A DNA stretch of 64,000 nt from Fibrobacterota bacterium (lineage in GTDB: Bacteria; Fibrobacterota; Fibrobacteria; UBA11236): NCBI GenBank assembly GCA_028287465.1, contig JAQBPO010000042.1, positions 124,001-188,000 of the forward strand. Reading direction: 5' to 3'. Made by a program: the position numbers and the translations under genes. The notes beneath the pieces are model-generated. The model did not search any database. It was not told the DNA's origin and saw only the letters and a program-made list of their open reading frames with translations. This document shows positions 12,101 through 17,654 of the stretch, in pieces (positions within the stretch are counted from its first letter, which is position 1; every line of letters begins with the position of its first letter).

Positions 12101-13995
12101 GGGACTTCAACGTCTGGAAGGCCGCGGCCATCAATCCCAACCTGGCCATCACCGGCGGCACCAACCAGGTGGGACTCTACGATCTTTACGGCCGCAGCTT
12201 GAGCGCCTTCCAGATGGATTATGACGGCATCAGCACCTACTTCAACGCGGGCGGATACGGATACGCGGCTCCGGCCAACATTTCCTACACCCTCACCGAC
12301 AGTTCCTCCACCCGCCTGTCCTTGGCCCTGAGCGCCATGACCTATACCGGGAACGGCAGCGTGACCATGGTGAAACGTTGGACGGTATATCCCACCGGCA
12401 GGATTTTCGGGAGCTTCCAGATCACCTCCTCCAATCTCAATTTCAGGCAGACCTCCCTGTGGTTCCAGGGCCGCTACAATTCCGGATCGCCCACTACGAC
12501 GTGGTCGACCACGACCGCGGCCGCCACGGCCCGGTACGGCCTCATGGGCGGCGATTTGGGTTTCCACTCCATGGTGGGAGGCATCCTCAGCATCAAGAGC
12601 GCCGGCGCGACCGTAACGGCCCCGGGGAGCCTGGTCTCCTCCGCAAGCCCGTATTCCAACGGCACCGCGAACAACGATTACTACGAAGCGGGCCTGTATC
12701 TGCAGACCGGCCTTTTCCAGGCCGCCGACCCGCCCATCACCATGAACTTCGCCATGGACATCTCCAAGGACTTCACGGATTCGGCCACCGCCGACAGCCT
12801 CATGAAGGACATCCAGACTCCGGCCGTCATCACCGCCATCACGGGGACCCGCACCACCACGGACGCGCTGGATTTCAACGCGGACAACTTCGCCGAAGGC
12901 GACGGCGCCTACACCTACGCGGCCGCGGGCGGCATCGCCCATTTCAGGTTCGCCAATACCGTGACCGCCTTCAATCCCGCCTTCCGGATCAGCACCTGGT
13001 CCCAAGGCACCTTGCCCGAAGTGGTGATCCTGGACAATCAGATACTGACCAAGGGTTACGGCTATAACATCTACCTGAACACCGCGGGCGCGGGCGGCGG
13101 GGAACTGGTGATGCAATTCAACCGCACCCTGGCTCCGGGCACCCATGTCATCTTCATCAATCATAGGACCGGATTGGCCGTGACCTTGCGCTCCTTCGAG
13201 GCCAAGGACGGGGAAGGCGTGGACACCTTGGAATGGAGCACGGAAAGCGAGTTCGAGAACCTGGGGTACCATGTGTACCGCCGCGTCGCCCCCGGCGAGG
13301 CCCAGATCGACGGCAGCCTGGCGGAAGGCGGCAAGGTCGCGGGAGCGGGCATCGCCAATGCCTTGATCGACGCGGCCCGTTCCCGGGTGGCCGCCAAGGC
13401 CGCCTCCAAGCTGGCCAAGGCGCGGGCGAAAGCAGCGGGCCGGCCCGACGGATCCGCCGATACCACCGCGGTCGATACCCTGGCCTCCATGAACCTCACG
13501 CCTGAGGAACTGGCGGTCCTGGGTTATGTCCGCATCACGCCCAAGATGATCCCGGGCGCCAAAGGCGGCTCCTCAGCCAGCACCATGGACTACCGGTACG
13601 TCGATCGCAGCGCCGCCTTCGGAACGGCCTATGAATACCTCCTGGAGGCTTCGGACTTCCACGGCTCCAAGGTGCAATACGGTCCGCGCCTGGCGCGGCC
13701 TTCCAGCTCCCTGGTAACGGAACTCCAGTCGAACTATCCCAATCCGTTCAACCCCATCACCACCCTGCGGTTCTCCCTCAAGGAAAAGCTGAAGGTGAGC
13801 CTGATCCTCTATGATTCCAAGGGACGGATGGTCCGGACCCTGGTGCGGCCGCAAAAGCCGATGTCGGCGGGAAAATACCGTTTGATCTGGGATGCCCGGA
13901 ATGAAAGCGGTTTCGAGGTGCCTTCGGGCCAGTACTATTACCGCTTCACGGCCGGACGCTACGTCAAGACCCGCAAGATGATCCTGGTCAAGTAA
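184..13995 (+). CDS. Giant secreted multimodular protein (beta-helix, DUF2341/LamG repeats, FlgD-like C-terminus)
   Basis: A 4603-residue protein with an N-terminal hydrophobic export signal (residues about 20-38). Visible modules, in order: three long Gly/Thr/Asn-rich units of about 350 residues, each opening with a W...NW(S/D) motif and closing with GGNNVRW or similar (to about residue 1200); five DUF2341 plus LamG (concanavalin-like) modules of about 340 residues (to about 2915); a fibronectin-III-like domain; a parallel beta-helix-like stretch (about 3020-3350); another LamG domain (about 3610-3810); and a C-terminal FlgD-Ig/T9SS-type domain starting at NYPNPFNP. LamG and DUF2341 suggest glycan binding or adhesion at the cell surface. 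Export through a type IX system is inferred from the C-terminal domain. No catalytic domain is recognised. The frame is intact throughout, so this is not a pseudogene. It converges on the esterase gene downstream. Confidence 0.88.
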   Translation: MYALFRNHFPFIPRERSGLNGFPIALFIFMAGLGSGTAAIKTWVGGNGPGGANGWATGANWSPSGAPAATDTLVFDGTTANDCLVNSPVVTANKITMTGYTHVFDLNTRTLAIAGTLGDFRTSGTFSFTTGKISFTGTAAQTFIPHASLTMPPIEQNGTGGTTIATNALITSSLTMANLASNGAFNLGSGFVHSVTATLTLNANGNLDFGSSTLAFGGTAANFSALTTLTPGTGTLRFNATSGTQVFTPKSGGTHPNITHTAAGILQLATNGLTCLSYSNSAGILDFNGMNVTTTTGDFTVTNGTSTTFTNLAGRTITVGANATLTGQSGNLLNLNPGATGWTLTGTASSTVAANYAAISYGTVNPSNIIGSTANCTDGGNNVRWAFLSAYTWTGLGADYNWSTTGNWSGAAVPNSLSQVTFDGTSTKKCILDVDATVYSIQFTSGYSSSDANTGKFDFSTHTLSVATGAADFTMGSSASIVPGTGTLAFTNTDGAATQSFTPRAGATFPALSKSGAGTLTRATNALTAGALTVTGGALGWGSGSLTNAVASISVSGGASMDFGAQTVQVTSGNADLSGVGTLVAGTGTLEFTGTGGTQVFTPKASATHPYIVHSGASTLQLATNDLTAAGFSQSAGILSFNGRNVAATADFVVTNGTTTSLTGLGGRTITVGGNATFTGQAGNLLNLNPGVSGWTLTGGASSVVTATFANISYGTVNPSTIAGIATSCTNGGNNVRWTFIVPVVWDGGGADGTCGGAAGDGNKWSCAANWDGNVVPTGTDTVVFNATSTKNCKLDASVAVNGISFSSGYTGTFDFQSYTMTVSATGDFRTGGAITPGTGKISFNGSAAQRLIPPGIQANSILPTIEQNGTGGTTVTTNRLRTATLVLANLSGNGAFNLGSGLQDTVTTDLTMNANGNLDFGSSTLNYTGATMDFRNLTTLTAGSGTIAFMGGSGVNTTLIPKTGMTLPAISKFNANTVTLSTNGLTAGTFTMTGGNWNWGNGLSHSITSISGSANPTMLFGSSTVAVNSGNADFTGMNVTANTGTLSFTGTSGTQILKPKSGQTHPTIAHPGASTLQLATNALICLSFTHSGGTFDFNSLNVTTSGNFTVTNGTSATFTNLGGRTLTVSGNVNLAGTALSPLNLNPGSIWNLTVTGTLAASRATVGNGNAAGAASPGAATLSENVGGNTNWTFSGLDYTPFNYSTIININTTSTGANITSNLTNFPLLVRLDSNNFFFSQAQPDGRDIRFSDPDGTSLPYEIERWDAANKKAELWVKVPQIDGNSNGDFIILYWGNANALPTASASGVFGSYRSVLHLQQSPGASAPQFTDASGNADNGTAQSGATGDSATGLSGMGYRLPGGTSKYISTATSFVNPTTFTLSLWLKTTSMVGGRYFGFASSQTGVSVSNDRVIWMDNTGKLSFGVYPGVSKVLTSASAYNDGRWHRVTARLSTAGQFLYVDGVQVGSDATVTTGESYTGYWRVGYDGMAWSPAPTNTNPVAVVDEAEVIHSALSADWIKLEYETQKENTGNIISFANSALSNWAYSTKVYVNTSPSGAYIAADVANFPMLVRLTNANFNFAQAKSDGGDLRFADSAGTMLPYEIERYDATNKVAEAWVLLPTVRANNNSQWFRMYWGRSFASSLSSAGSVFAASNNFAGVYHLGEDGNTTASGYRDATTLGNHATGVAMTNATDVTGDIGLGQNMNGSTQGINAGGGSTGSTLHPTTAFTLEAWVKATAKSANDKVISKSYSANSSPFIEYELALNGAGTLYQVGVTTGGAATYATGTTVTATGSWYHLAGTYDGATLKFYLNGVLETSAAKTGVLNDYTQPMYLGTNQWAAAEALNGILDEARISNAARSIDWIRLSYETQKATATAVQVGPRTPDFARSVRFNFNTTATGANVTATDVANIPILFRLNSANFDFSAATNAGTDIQFVDKDGTFLYHEVVEWDKANKVGKVWAKIPQVDKNVTTDYVTLYYGCATCASSPYAVSDSVWSAYRGVWHMNGSNENQAKDVTRYRNHLTYNNDVPMGAGLTAPQSPYFSANCAKVADPAGGDLDLGTGDLTVMGWFKTSVASETGVYRVLAGKTNPSVTPRYGYGLVTVAAGVVDSGKVFFEIFSNGTQKATPFSTSRVNDGVWHFISGKRATNILESYVDGVSMGTVSAAGATIDNPESFVVAGTTDESATNFYIGNVGDVSVSATAFSADYIKMSYQNQKAADALLSTPITAASFQKSKVFKLNTTASGANVSGDVYNFPLLLRISDVNGGLVDLVQNGGTDIRFLDGDGVTWLDYQVERWDKTADSAEVWVKVPKVIGNYAGQTITMYYQQVSATVPDGQCATCVFNTSSGFAGAWHLDEDGNNTASGYLDASNGLHHATGTSMLTTSDVAGIVNLSQDFDGTADYLTVTDHADFDPERGITLELWARPDDLGGASRGLFSKGRDNATSGYWSGLWRSVDATGKWRVQYGASVVNSVTTAAQTTWAHLGLSLIQGGRWYLYVNGTVTDSGTSAAGEPKNGTENVAIARALGISEFFDGRLDEVRWSKVIRTPDWIKLDYQNQRRDLAPLFNPSPADFQKTRKYTFNTTRTGANVMDSVTNFPLLVRISDVNGGMVDLAQNNAPDIRFLDGDGKTWLNYQIERWDKTADSAEVWVLVPKVDGNSDHDFITLYYQQASGATVADGQCASCVFSASNGYLAAWHLSQAGNNTADNYADASGNAKHGTGVNMAAGSQVSALGAKGQVFNGSTQYINVPTSTNNVAINNQSFTLSGWLNRASINTADYLIGQGPSTLDNGMHFGYRSTNYFTLGFYGDDLDAVAANTTTGAWQYWVATFDVSSKAQKLYYNGDFNNSKTSAGNYTGTGDVYLGKNTWGIDYFDGTLDEIHISTVVRDSNWIKLEYQTQRSSGNVFWNARPGPNNLATLTATAGSGSIALAWNTPVSDSSNADSVGLWVKYTGYPDSATAAATTRVVTLGKTDSAYAYPATYPGTYYFALAVRNTSGAWSPFTKSSSDTANQGGPFMPDTVYADSATGSNANTCTQARNPATPMQTITYALTCGAGAVDTLVVRAMPGTYAGVDTAFAMTGSKPSVVASFDNLSRAVLSSHGTVSEGVTRNFTIALNSGITLRRMDVKCAVNGYLGVYLLAAAGNNVVDGCRIYNKDASTKHATGIYTWSDNVDNVLICNNLILAPATYGIQADNNNAFAIINNTLIGPGTAGSKGFYIDESATDITTVTITDNIFQNWDYGIHTLDSDNDIGKVDNNLFHLVTTNREVVQETDANKILKDPMFATTNLASPHAYKLLPGSPAINSGTSAVNTSAWSLGPSADLYGSARTIGSARDIGLYEGAGFVANPTGEFDTLSTSATATTLTVKNSKWKIIFDQARGGGINFLSDMADSATNLLASGSLLFDAKFDAYAASAQTGNSIAPVFVERNRTRALVRQRLAVSASLELNIYYAVYASGHIYIQSELANLSIAAASVGTVDYTLKLGTALTAGNSGGGPSGFGYLTTSTRDALLAITQDLNGGAAGTETWTASSASGPGGTVVFNTANLDDPAKNMKRQHHFLLYIGDQALDYNKAAGIGNDAYNPTPLSVSSGSLLHERSWQDALSCLWTLDDGGGTVARDKSVYNSLNATVSGSGMVWTAGKVGGALHLTTADVAVVADAAALEASMNGTYMFWIKPDFTNMGSTAFILSKGTTASDGWYFRRSGSTITFNMGPASVTSPALVDGAWTHIAATLNGAYIYLYVNGVLTAVSSISPIATANASNLRFGENAGGGTVDRFQGDLDDIRIYYNELPVSRIQSICNRGFSKVHGHYHVRVDNNNRFVALLNDGAAQTRVQPAFLVDNWYGTKTPKFVYLNGTRLVPNVDYTSDSISLDINGSQLVIQLNKVLTGADQTLFIDDDDSSGFMGEAEKMKTLTISATANDKIAIKNFADTVFGSASTRQWYLELDLNGWTTPTANPATNGFGDFNVWKAAAINPNLAITGGTNQVGLYDLYGRSLSAFQMDYDGISTYFNAGGYGYAAPANISYTLTDSSSTRLSLALSAMTYTGNGSVTMVKRWTVYPTGRIFGSFQITSSNLNFRQTSLWFQGRYNSGSPTTTWSTTTAAATARYGLMGGDLGFHSMVGGILSIKSAGATVTAPGSLVSSASPYSNGTANNDYYEAGLYLQTGLFQAADPPITMNFAMDISKDFTDSATADSLMKDIQTPAVITAITGTRTTTDALDFNADNFAEGDGAYTYAAAGGIAHFRFANTVTAFNPAFRISTWSQGTLPEVVILDNQILTKGYGYNIYLNTAGAGGGELVMQFNRTLAPGTHVIFINHRTGLAVTLRSFEAKDGEGVDTLEWSTESEFENLGYHVYRRVAPGEAQIDGSLAEGGKVAGAGIANALIDAARSRVAAKAASKLAKARAKAAGRPDGSADTTAVDTLASMNLTPEELAVLGYVRITPKMIPGAKGGSSASTMDYRYVDRSAAFGTAYEYLLEASDFHGSKVQYGPRLARPSSSLVTELQSNYPNPFNPITTLRFSLKEKLKVSLILYDSKGRMVRTLVRPQKPMSAGKYRLIWDARNESGFEVPSGQYYYRFTAGRYVKTRKMILVK
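298..3780 (+). repeat. Three coding repeats of about 1.05-1.35 kb inside the giant gene
   Basis: Units begin near 298, 1351 and 2410. Each encodes a W-rich opening, a VPxxxxxVxFxGT-type segment, repeated GTGTLxF and TxxLQLATN strands, and (in the first two) a closing GGNNVRW(A/T)F. They are diverged at residue level, pointing to old internal duplication. Confidence 0.75.
3781..8930 (+). repeat. Five tandem DUF2341-LamG coding modules
   Basis: Modules begin near 3781, 4815, 5845, 6891 and 7911, about 1.02-1.05 kb each. Each starts with a strand of the type NTT.(T/S)GAN followed by NFP(L/M)L(V/L)R, then D(I/L)RF and a (Y)(E/Q)IERWD motif, then a LamG fold ending near DEV/IRxS and WIKLxYxxQ. 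The fourth and fifth are the most similar pair (shared ADGQCA(T/S)CVF), so the latest duplication probably lies there. Confidence 0.75.
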
Positions 13996-14014
13996 CGACC
14001 TGCCCGGCTACCGC

Positions 14015-15436
14015 TTAATTCCGCGCGCGGCCCGCCGCATCGATCCCGTAGCCCGCGATGGGATTCGCCGGGTCCCATGCGCCCGTCATGCGTCCGGCCA
14101 ATGGGCTGCGCCTGGCGGGGACCGGATCGAGCACCGCGACCGGCGTGGCCTTGTAGGCCCGAAAGAGGATATGGGCGAGGGTATCCAATCCCACGGCGTT
14201 CGGGTGGACCCCGTCCGGGGTCAAGGCATGGTAGGGAAGATACGGCGTATGGAGATCCAGCACCGTCAGCCCCCTTTCCTGGCCGACCTGCCTGATCTTT
14301 GGGATGATCTCATTCTTGATGATGTCGCCGTTGATGCCGTACGGGTCGTTGCCGGAGGAGTCCTTCCAGGCCGGGATGGGCGTGCACAGATAGATGCGCG
14401 GCTTGGTGGATAGGGTCATCAAGGTGTCGATGAGCCAGCGCAGATCCGGGGCGAACTCGTCCTTGTGCGTCCCCCAGTTCTGGGGCTTGCTGTCGTTGGT
14501 GCCGAGTTTGATGGTGATGATGTTGGGTTTGAATTTGAAGACTTCGGCGAACCAGGGGCTGGCGATATAGGGAGCGTCCCCCTTGCGCAACAGGGTCTTG
14601 CCGGAATGGCCCGCGTTCAGGACCAGGTAATCGCGTCCCAGCAGCTGGTTGAACTTGATGGGGTAGGCGCCGGCCCCATGGCCGTTGTCGGTGATGGAAT
14701 TGCCGATGCAGGCCACGCGTACGGCCGATTCCCTGAAGGTACGGTAGATGAAGGCGGCGATGGAATCCGCGCCCGGCTTGGCGGGATCGGGGTGCACCCC
14801 GTCGCTGGTCAGATCCAGGTTCTCCCAGGGCGTGTAGGAATCGATGAGGGTCAGGTTCCTGTCCTTGGCGAACTGCTTAAGCCTGGGGATGATTTCGTCC
14901 CGGATGACGATATTGCTGATGCCGAAGGCATACTGCCCGTTGCGGAGGAAGGACGGCTGCGGCGTGCTCGGGAAGACCTTGGGTTTGGACGGCATGGCCT
15001 TCAGGGTGTCGACCATGGCCAGGAAATCGGGGATGAACTCGTTCTTATGGGCGTCCCAGTTCTGGGGTTTGGCGTCGTTGCCCCCCAGATCGACCGTGAC
15101 GATATCCGGCTTGAATGCGAAGGTCTGCGGCAGGCGTCCCTTGGTCCAATAGGGGAAGTCCCCGTTCTTGAGCATGGTGCACCCGGAAATGCCTTCGTTC
15201 TCGACCTGGAAGGCCGGTCCCAGCAAGGTCTGCAATTTCGCGGGATACCCGCTTCCCGCCGTGATGCTGGCGCCGATGGCGGACCAACGGATGGGTACGG
15301 CAGGCTGGGCCGCCAAGGCGGCCGCCATCCCGAAAACGGCCAGGCTGGTGCGGGCGCCTCTCTGCGCGGAAATCCGCATTTGATTCCGGGATCTGGAGGT
15401 TCTGGAATAGGAGGAGTCCATGGTTGTCGATTGCAT
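14015..15436 (-). CDS. Secreted tandem SGNH/GDSL hydrolase
   Basis: Two SGNH-hydrolase domains sit in one polypeptide. The first has block I GASIT, a block III-type GGND and the catalytic DGVHPD. The second has GNSIT, GTND and DGVHPN. Both therefore keep Ser, Asn and the Asp/His pair and look active. Such domains act as carbohydrate or lipid O-acyl esterases; the substrate cannot be told. A hydrophobic export segment (LAVFGMAAALAAQP) precedes the first domain. The reading frame is open farther upstream, but a -10-like TATATT on this strand puts transcription start near 15488, so I chose ATG 15436; ATG at 15421 or 15379 is possible. The two halves share the phrase KPQNW followed by HK(N/D)EF, a sign of internal duplication. 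Confidence 0.8.
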   Translation of the reverse strand: MQSTTMDSSYSRTSRSRNQMRISAQRGARTSLAVFGMAAALAAQPAVPIRWSAIGASITAGSGYPAKLQTLLGPAFQVENEGISGCTMLKNGDFPYWTKGRLPQTFAFKPDIVTVDLGGNDAKPQNWDAHKNEFIPDFLAMVDTLKAMPSKPKVFPSTPQPSFLRNGQYAFGISNIVIRDEIIPRLKQFAKDRNLTLIDSYTPWENLDLTSDGVHPDPAKPGADSIAAFIYRTFRESAVRVACIGNSITDNGHGAGAYPIKFNQLLGRDYLVLNAGHSGKTLLRKGDAPYIASPWFAEVFKFKPNIITIKLGTNDSKPQNWGTHKDEFAPDLRWLIDTLMTLSTKPRIYLCTPIPAWKDSSGNDPYGINGDIIKNEIIPKIRQVGQERGLTVLDLHTPYLPYHALTPDGVHPNAVGLDTLAHILFRAYKATPVAVLDPVPARRSPLAGRMTGAWDPANPIAGYGIDAAGRARN

Positions 15437-15494
15437 TGCGGATCCCCACGATGGAATGAAACTTCCCTGCCGGAGCCGTTCCGCAGGTGCCGGT

Positions 15495-15500
15495 AATATA
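15495..15500 (-). promoter_or_regulatory. -10-like hexamer upstream of the SGNH gene
   Basis: On the minus strand the sequence reads TATATT within an otherwise GC-rich stretch. No good -35 is present at the usual spacing. It decides the start choice for the SGNH gene. The remainder of the 313-bp gap before the cfa-like gene shows nothing else. Confidence 0.4.
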
Positions 15501-15749
15501 GCACCGCCTGATTTTCCCGGGTTCAGGATAGTCCTCGAACCGGGCGAACCCGGGGCCGGACCGGAACATTCGCCCCGATTATGGGGATTTTCCCGCGGTT
15601 CCCCCGTCCAAGGTTGCACATCCACGCCCCGGGTGATTCCCCTGGGAGCGAAAATTGTTGATGCGGAAACCGGAGCAGGAAATTATTTCCCGCAGGAAGC
15701 CGCCCGTTCGCGCGGCCGCACCGTCCCAGCCAAGGAAAGGAAATCCGCC

Positions 15750-16937
15750 ATGCCCCAGACCGCCACCGCGCACGATCCGGACGTCAACCGCAACATCCGC
15801 AGAACCCGGGAACCGGAGGCGTCGCGCGCCCCCATTCCCGGCATCATCGAGCAGATGCTGGACAGGGCGGATATCCGCATCGACGGCTTGCGGCCCTGGG
15901 ACATCCGCGTCCACAATCCGCGCCTGTTCGACCGTATCATTTCCCAAGGTTCCCTAGGCCTGGGGGAGTCCTATATGGAGGGGTGGTGGGATTGCGACGC
16001 CATCGACGAATTCTTCTGCCGCATCCTCCGGGCCCGGAAGGGGTTCCGTCCGCGCCTGAGCCCGGCCCTCCTCTTCTCCTCCCTGAAGGCGCGCTACCTG
16101 AACCTGCAGACCCCGGTGCTTTCCAAGGGAAAGGGCAAGGTCCATTATGAATTGGGCAACGACCTCTACCGGGCCATGCTGGACAAACGCATGGTCTACA
16201 CCTGCGGGTATTGGAAAGGCGTTTCCAACCTCGACGAGGCCCAGGAGGCGAAGCTCGATCTGACCTGCCGCAAGCTCCAGCTGGAACCGGGGATGCGGGT
16301 TTTGGACATCGGTTGCGGTTGGGGCAGTTTCGCCCGGTTCGCGGCGGACAGGTACGGGGTGGAGGTGGTCGGCATCACGGTCGCGGAAAACCAGGTGGAA
16401 TTGGGCAGGGAGATGTGCAAGGGGCTTCCGGTGGAAATCCTCCTGCGCGACTACCGCGAGATGGAAGGGCAATTCGACCGGGTGGTCTCCCTGGGCATGT
16501 TCGAGCATGTCGGGTACAAGAATTACCGGGAATACATGCGCGTCGCCGCGCGGTGCCTCAAGAGCGGCGGCCTCTTCCTGCTGCATACCGTGGGCGACAA
16601 CCGGTCCGAAATCGAATTCGATCCCTGGATGGACCGGTACATCTTCCCCAACGCCCTGATCCCGTCCATCGCGCAAATAGGGGCGGCCATGGAGAATATC
16701 TTCGTGATGGAGGATTGGCACAACCTCAGCACCGATTACGACCGGACCCTTTGCGCCTGGCACGCCAATTTCCAGAAAGCCTGGCCGGAACTTTCAAAAT
16801 CCTACGATGAACACTTCCGGCGCATGTGGCGGTATTACCTCCTGCAATGCGCGGGCGGGTTCCGGGCCCGCAAGAACCAGCTCTGGCAGATCGTCCTGTC
16901 CAAGGACCGGATGATCCAGTACCAATCCGTCCGCTAG
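15750..16937 (+). CDS. cfa: Cyclopropane-fatty-acyl-phospholipid synthase
   Basis: A 395-residue member of the CFA/mycolic-acid methyltransferase family. It transfers a methylene group from S-adenosylmethionine to unsaturated acyl chains of membrane phospholipids. Visible signs: HYELGNDLY, the LD(I)GCGWGSFA SAM-binding motif I, GITVAENQ, and MFEHVGYKNY, all in family order; the length is usual for the family. The N-terminal part (LGLGESYMEGWWDCD) is also typical. The frame is open farther upstream, but ATG 15750 has AAGGAAAGG ahead of it and matches the family N-terminus. It is convergent with the DUF2267 gene, with a hairpin between them. Confidence 0.93.
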   Translation: MPQTATAHDPDVNRNIRRTREPEASRAPIPGIIEQMLDRADIRIDGLRPWDIRVHNPRLFDRIISQGSLGLGESYMEGWWDCDAIDEFFCRILRARKGFRPRLSPALLFSSLKARYLNLQTPVLSKGKGKVHYELGNDLYRAMLDKRMVYTCGYWKGVSNLDEAQEAKLDLTCRKLQLEPGMRVLDIGCGWGSFARFAADRYGVEVVGITVAENQVELGREMCKGLPVEILLRDYREMEGQFDRVVSLGMFEHVGYKNYREYMRVAARCLKSGGLFLLHTVGDNRSEIEFDPWMDRYIFPNALIPSIAQIGAAMENIFVMEDWHNLSTDYDRTLCAWHANFQKAWPELSKSYDEHFRRMWRYYLLQCAGGFRARKNQLWQIVLSKDRMIQYQSVR

Positions 16938-16949
16938 GCCCCGCCCGGC

Positions 16950-16969
16950 GCGCCTCCGGGAGGCGCCTT
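16950..16969. terminator. Hairpin between cfa and the DUF2267 gene
   Basis: The stem GCGCCT/AGGCGC has a CCGGG loop and is followed by CTTT on the plus strand. It sits between convergent genes and could serve both, although the T-tract is short. Confidence 0.45.
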
Positions 16970-16992
16970 TCCGGCGGGAAGGCGTCCCGGCA

Positions 16993-17424
16993 TCAACCCC
17001 ACAAATCCCGCAGGGCGCGCGGGAAATTCGCGATCACGTGCCTTATCTCGCCTTCCGAGACCCGGTTCCTCAGGACCTGGAAGACCGTGCGGACCACCCG
17101 CTCGGGATCCAACAAGGAGTCCGGGGGGAAGTAGGCCGGGATATGGGCCAGGAAGTCCTCCAGCTTCCGGTCCTTGACCGGGACTATCGAGAGGTTCCAA
17201 TTCTCGTAATAAAGCCCGCGGATGAGGATGGGCAGCTGGTCGCCCAGGTCCACCGCTTCCTTGACCGGCAGGCGATCGCGCAGGGCATGGAGCACGGCCC
17301 GCAGGGATTGGAAGGCGAAATGGCGATCGTTCCATTCCATTTCCGCTTCGATTTCCTTGAGCCATTCATTCGTCTTCTGCAGGGTCTTGTCGATGGTTTC
17401 GATTCCGGTTTCCGTGGTGGACAT
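16993..17424 (-). CDS. DUF2267 family protein
   Basis: A 143-residue, helix-rich, probably cytosolic protein. It matches the DUF2267 pattern: an N-terminal TLQKTNEWL helix, then ALRAVLHALRDRLP, a LGDQLPILIRGLYYENW segment and a C-terminal V(F/L)xVLxxR(V)SEGE(I) block that recalls duplicated helical halves. The molecular function of the family is unknown. The start at 17424 is chosen because AGGAGG lies directly upstream on the minus strand. The gene stands alone between cfa (convergent) and the kinase (divergent). Confidence 0.8.
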   Translation of the reverse strand: MSTTETGIETIDKTLQKTNEWLKEIEAEMEWNDRHFAFQSLRAVLHALRDRLPVKEAVDLGDQLPILIRGLYYENWNLSIVPVKDRKLEDFLAHIPAYFPPDSLLDPERVVRTVFQVLRNRVSEGEIRHVIANFPRALRDLWG

Positions 17425-17654
17425 CGGACCTCCTGGTTGGAACACATAAATTCGCTCTTGCGTGACGGCGGGTAAAGCCTAAAGTGCCCCCTCCGGGATG
17501 CCGGTTCGCCAGGGATGCGTCATTTACTGTAGTCGATGGCGACAGCCTGCCTGGGAGTTTTGGCCCCGGGCTCCCCATTTGGTTATTTTAATTATGCGTC
17601 TTGCCGTTCTCCCCGCCTTGGTTCCGCTCCTCTCATCCGAAGGAGATGCACATC

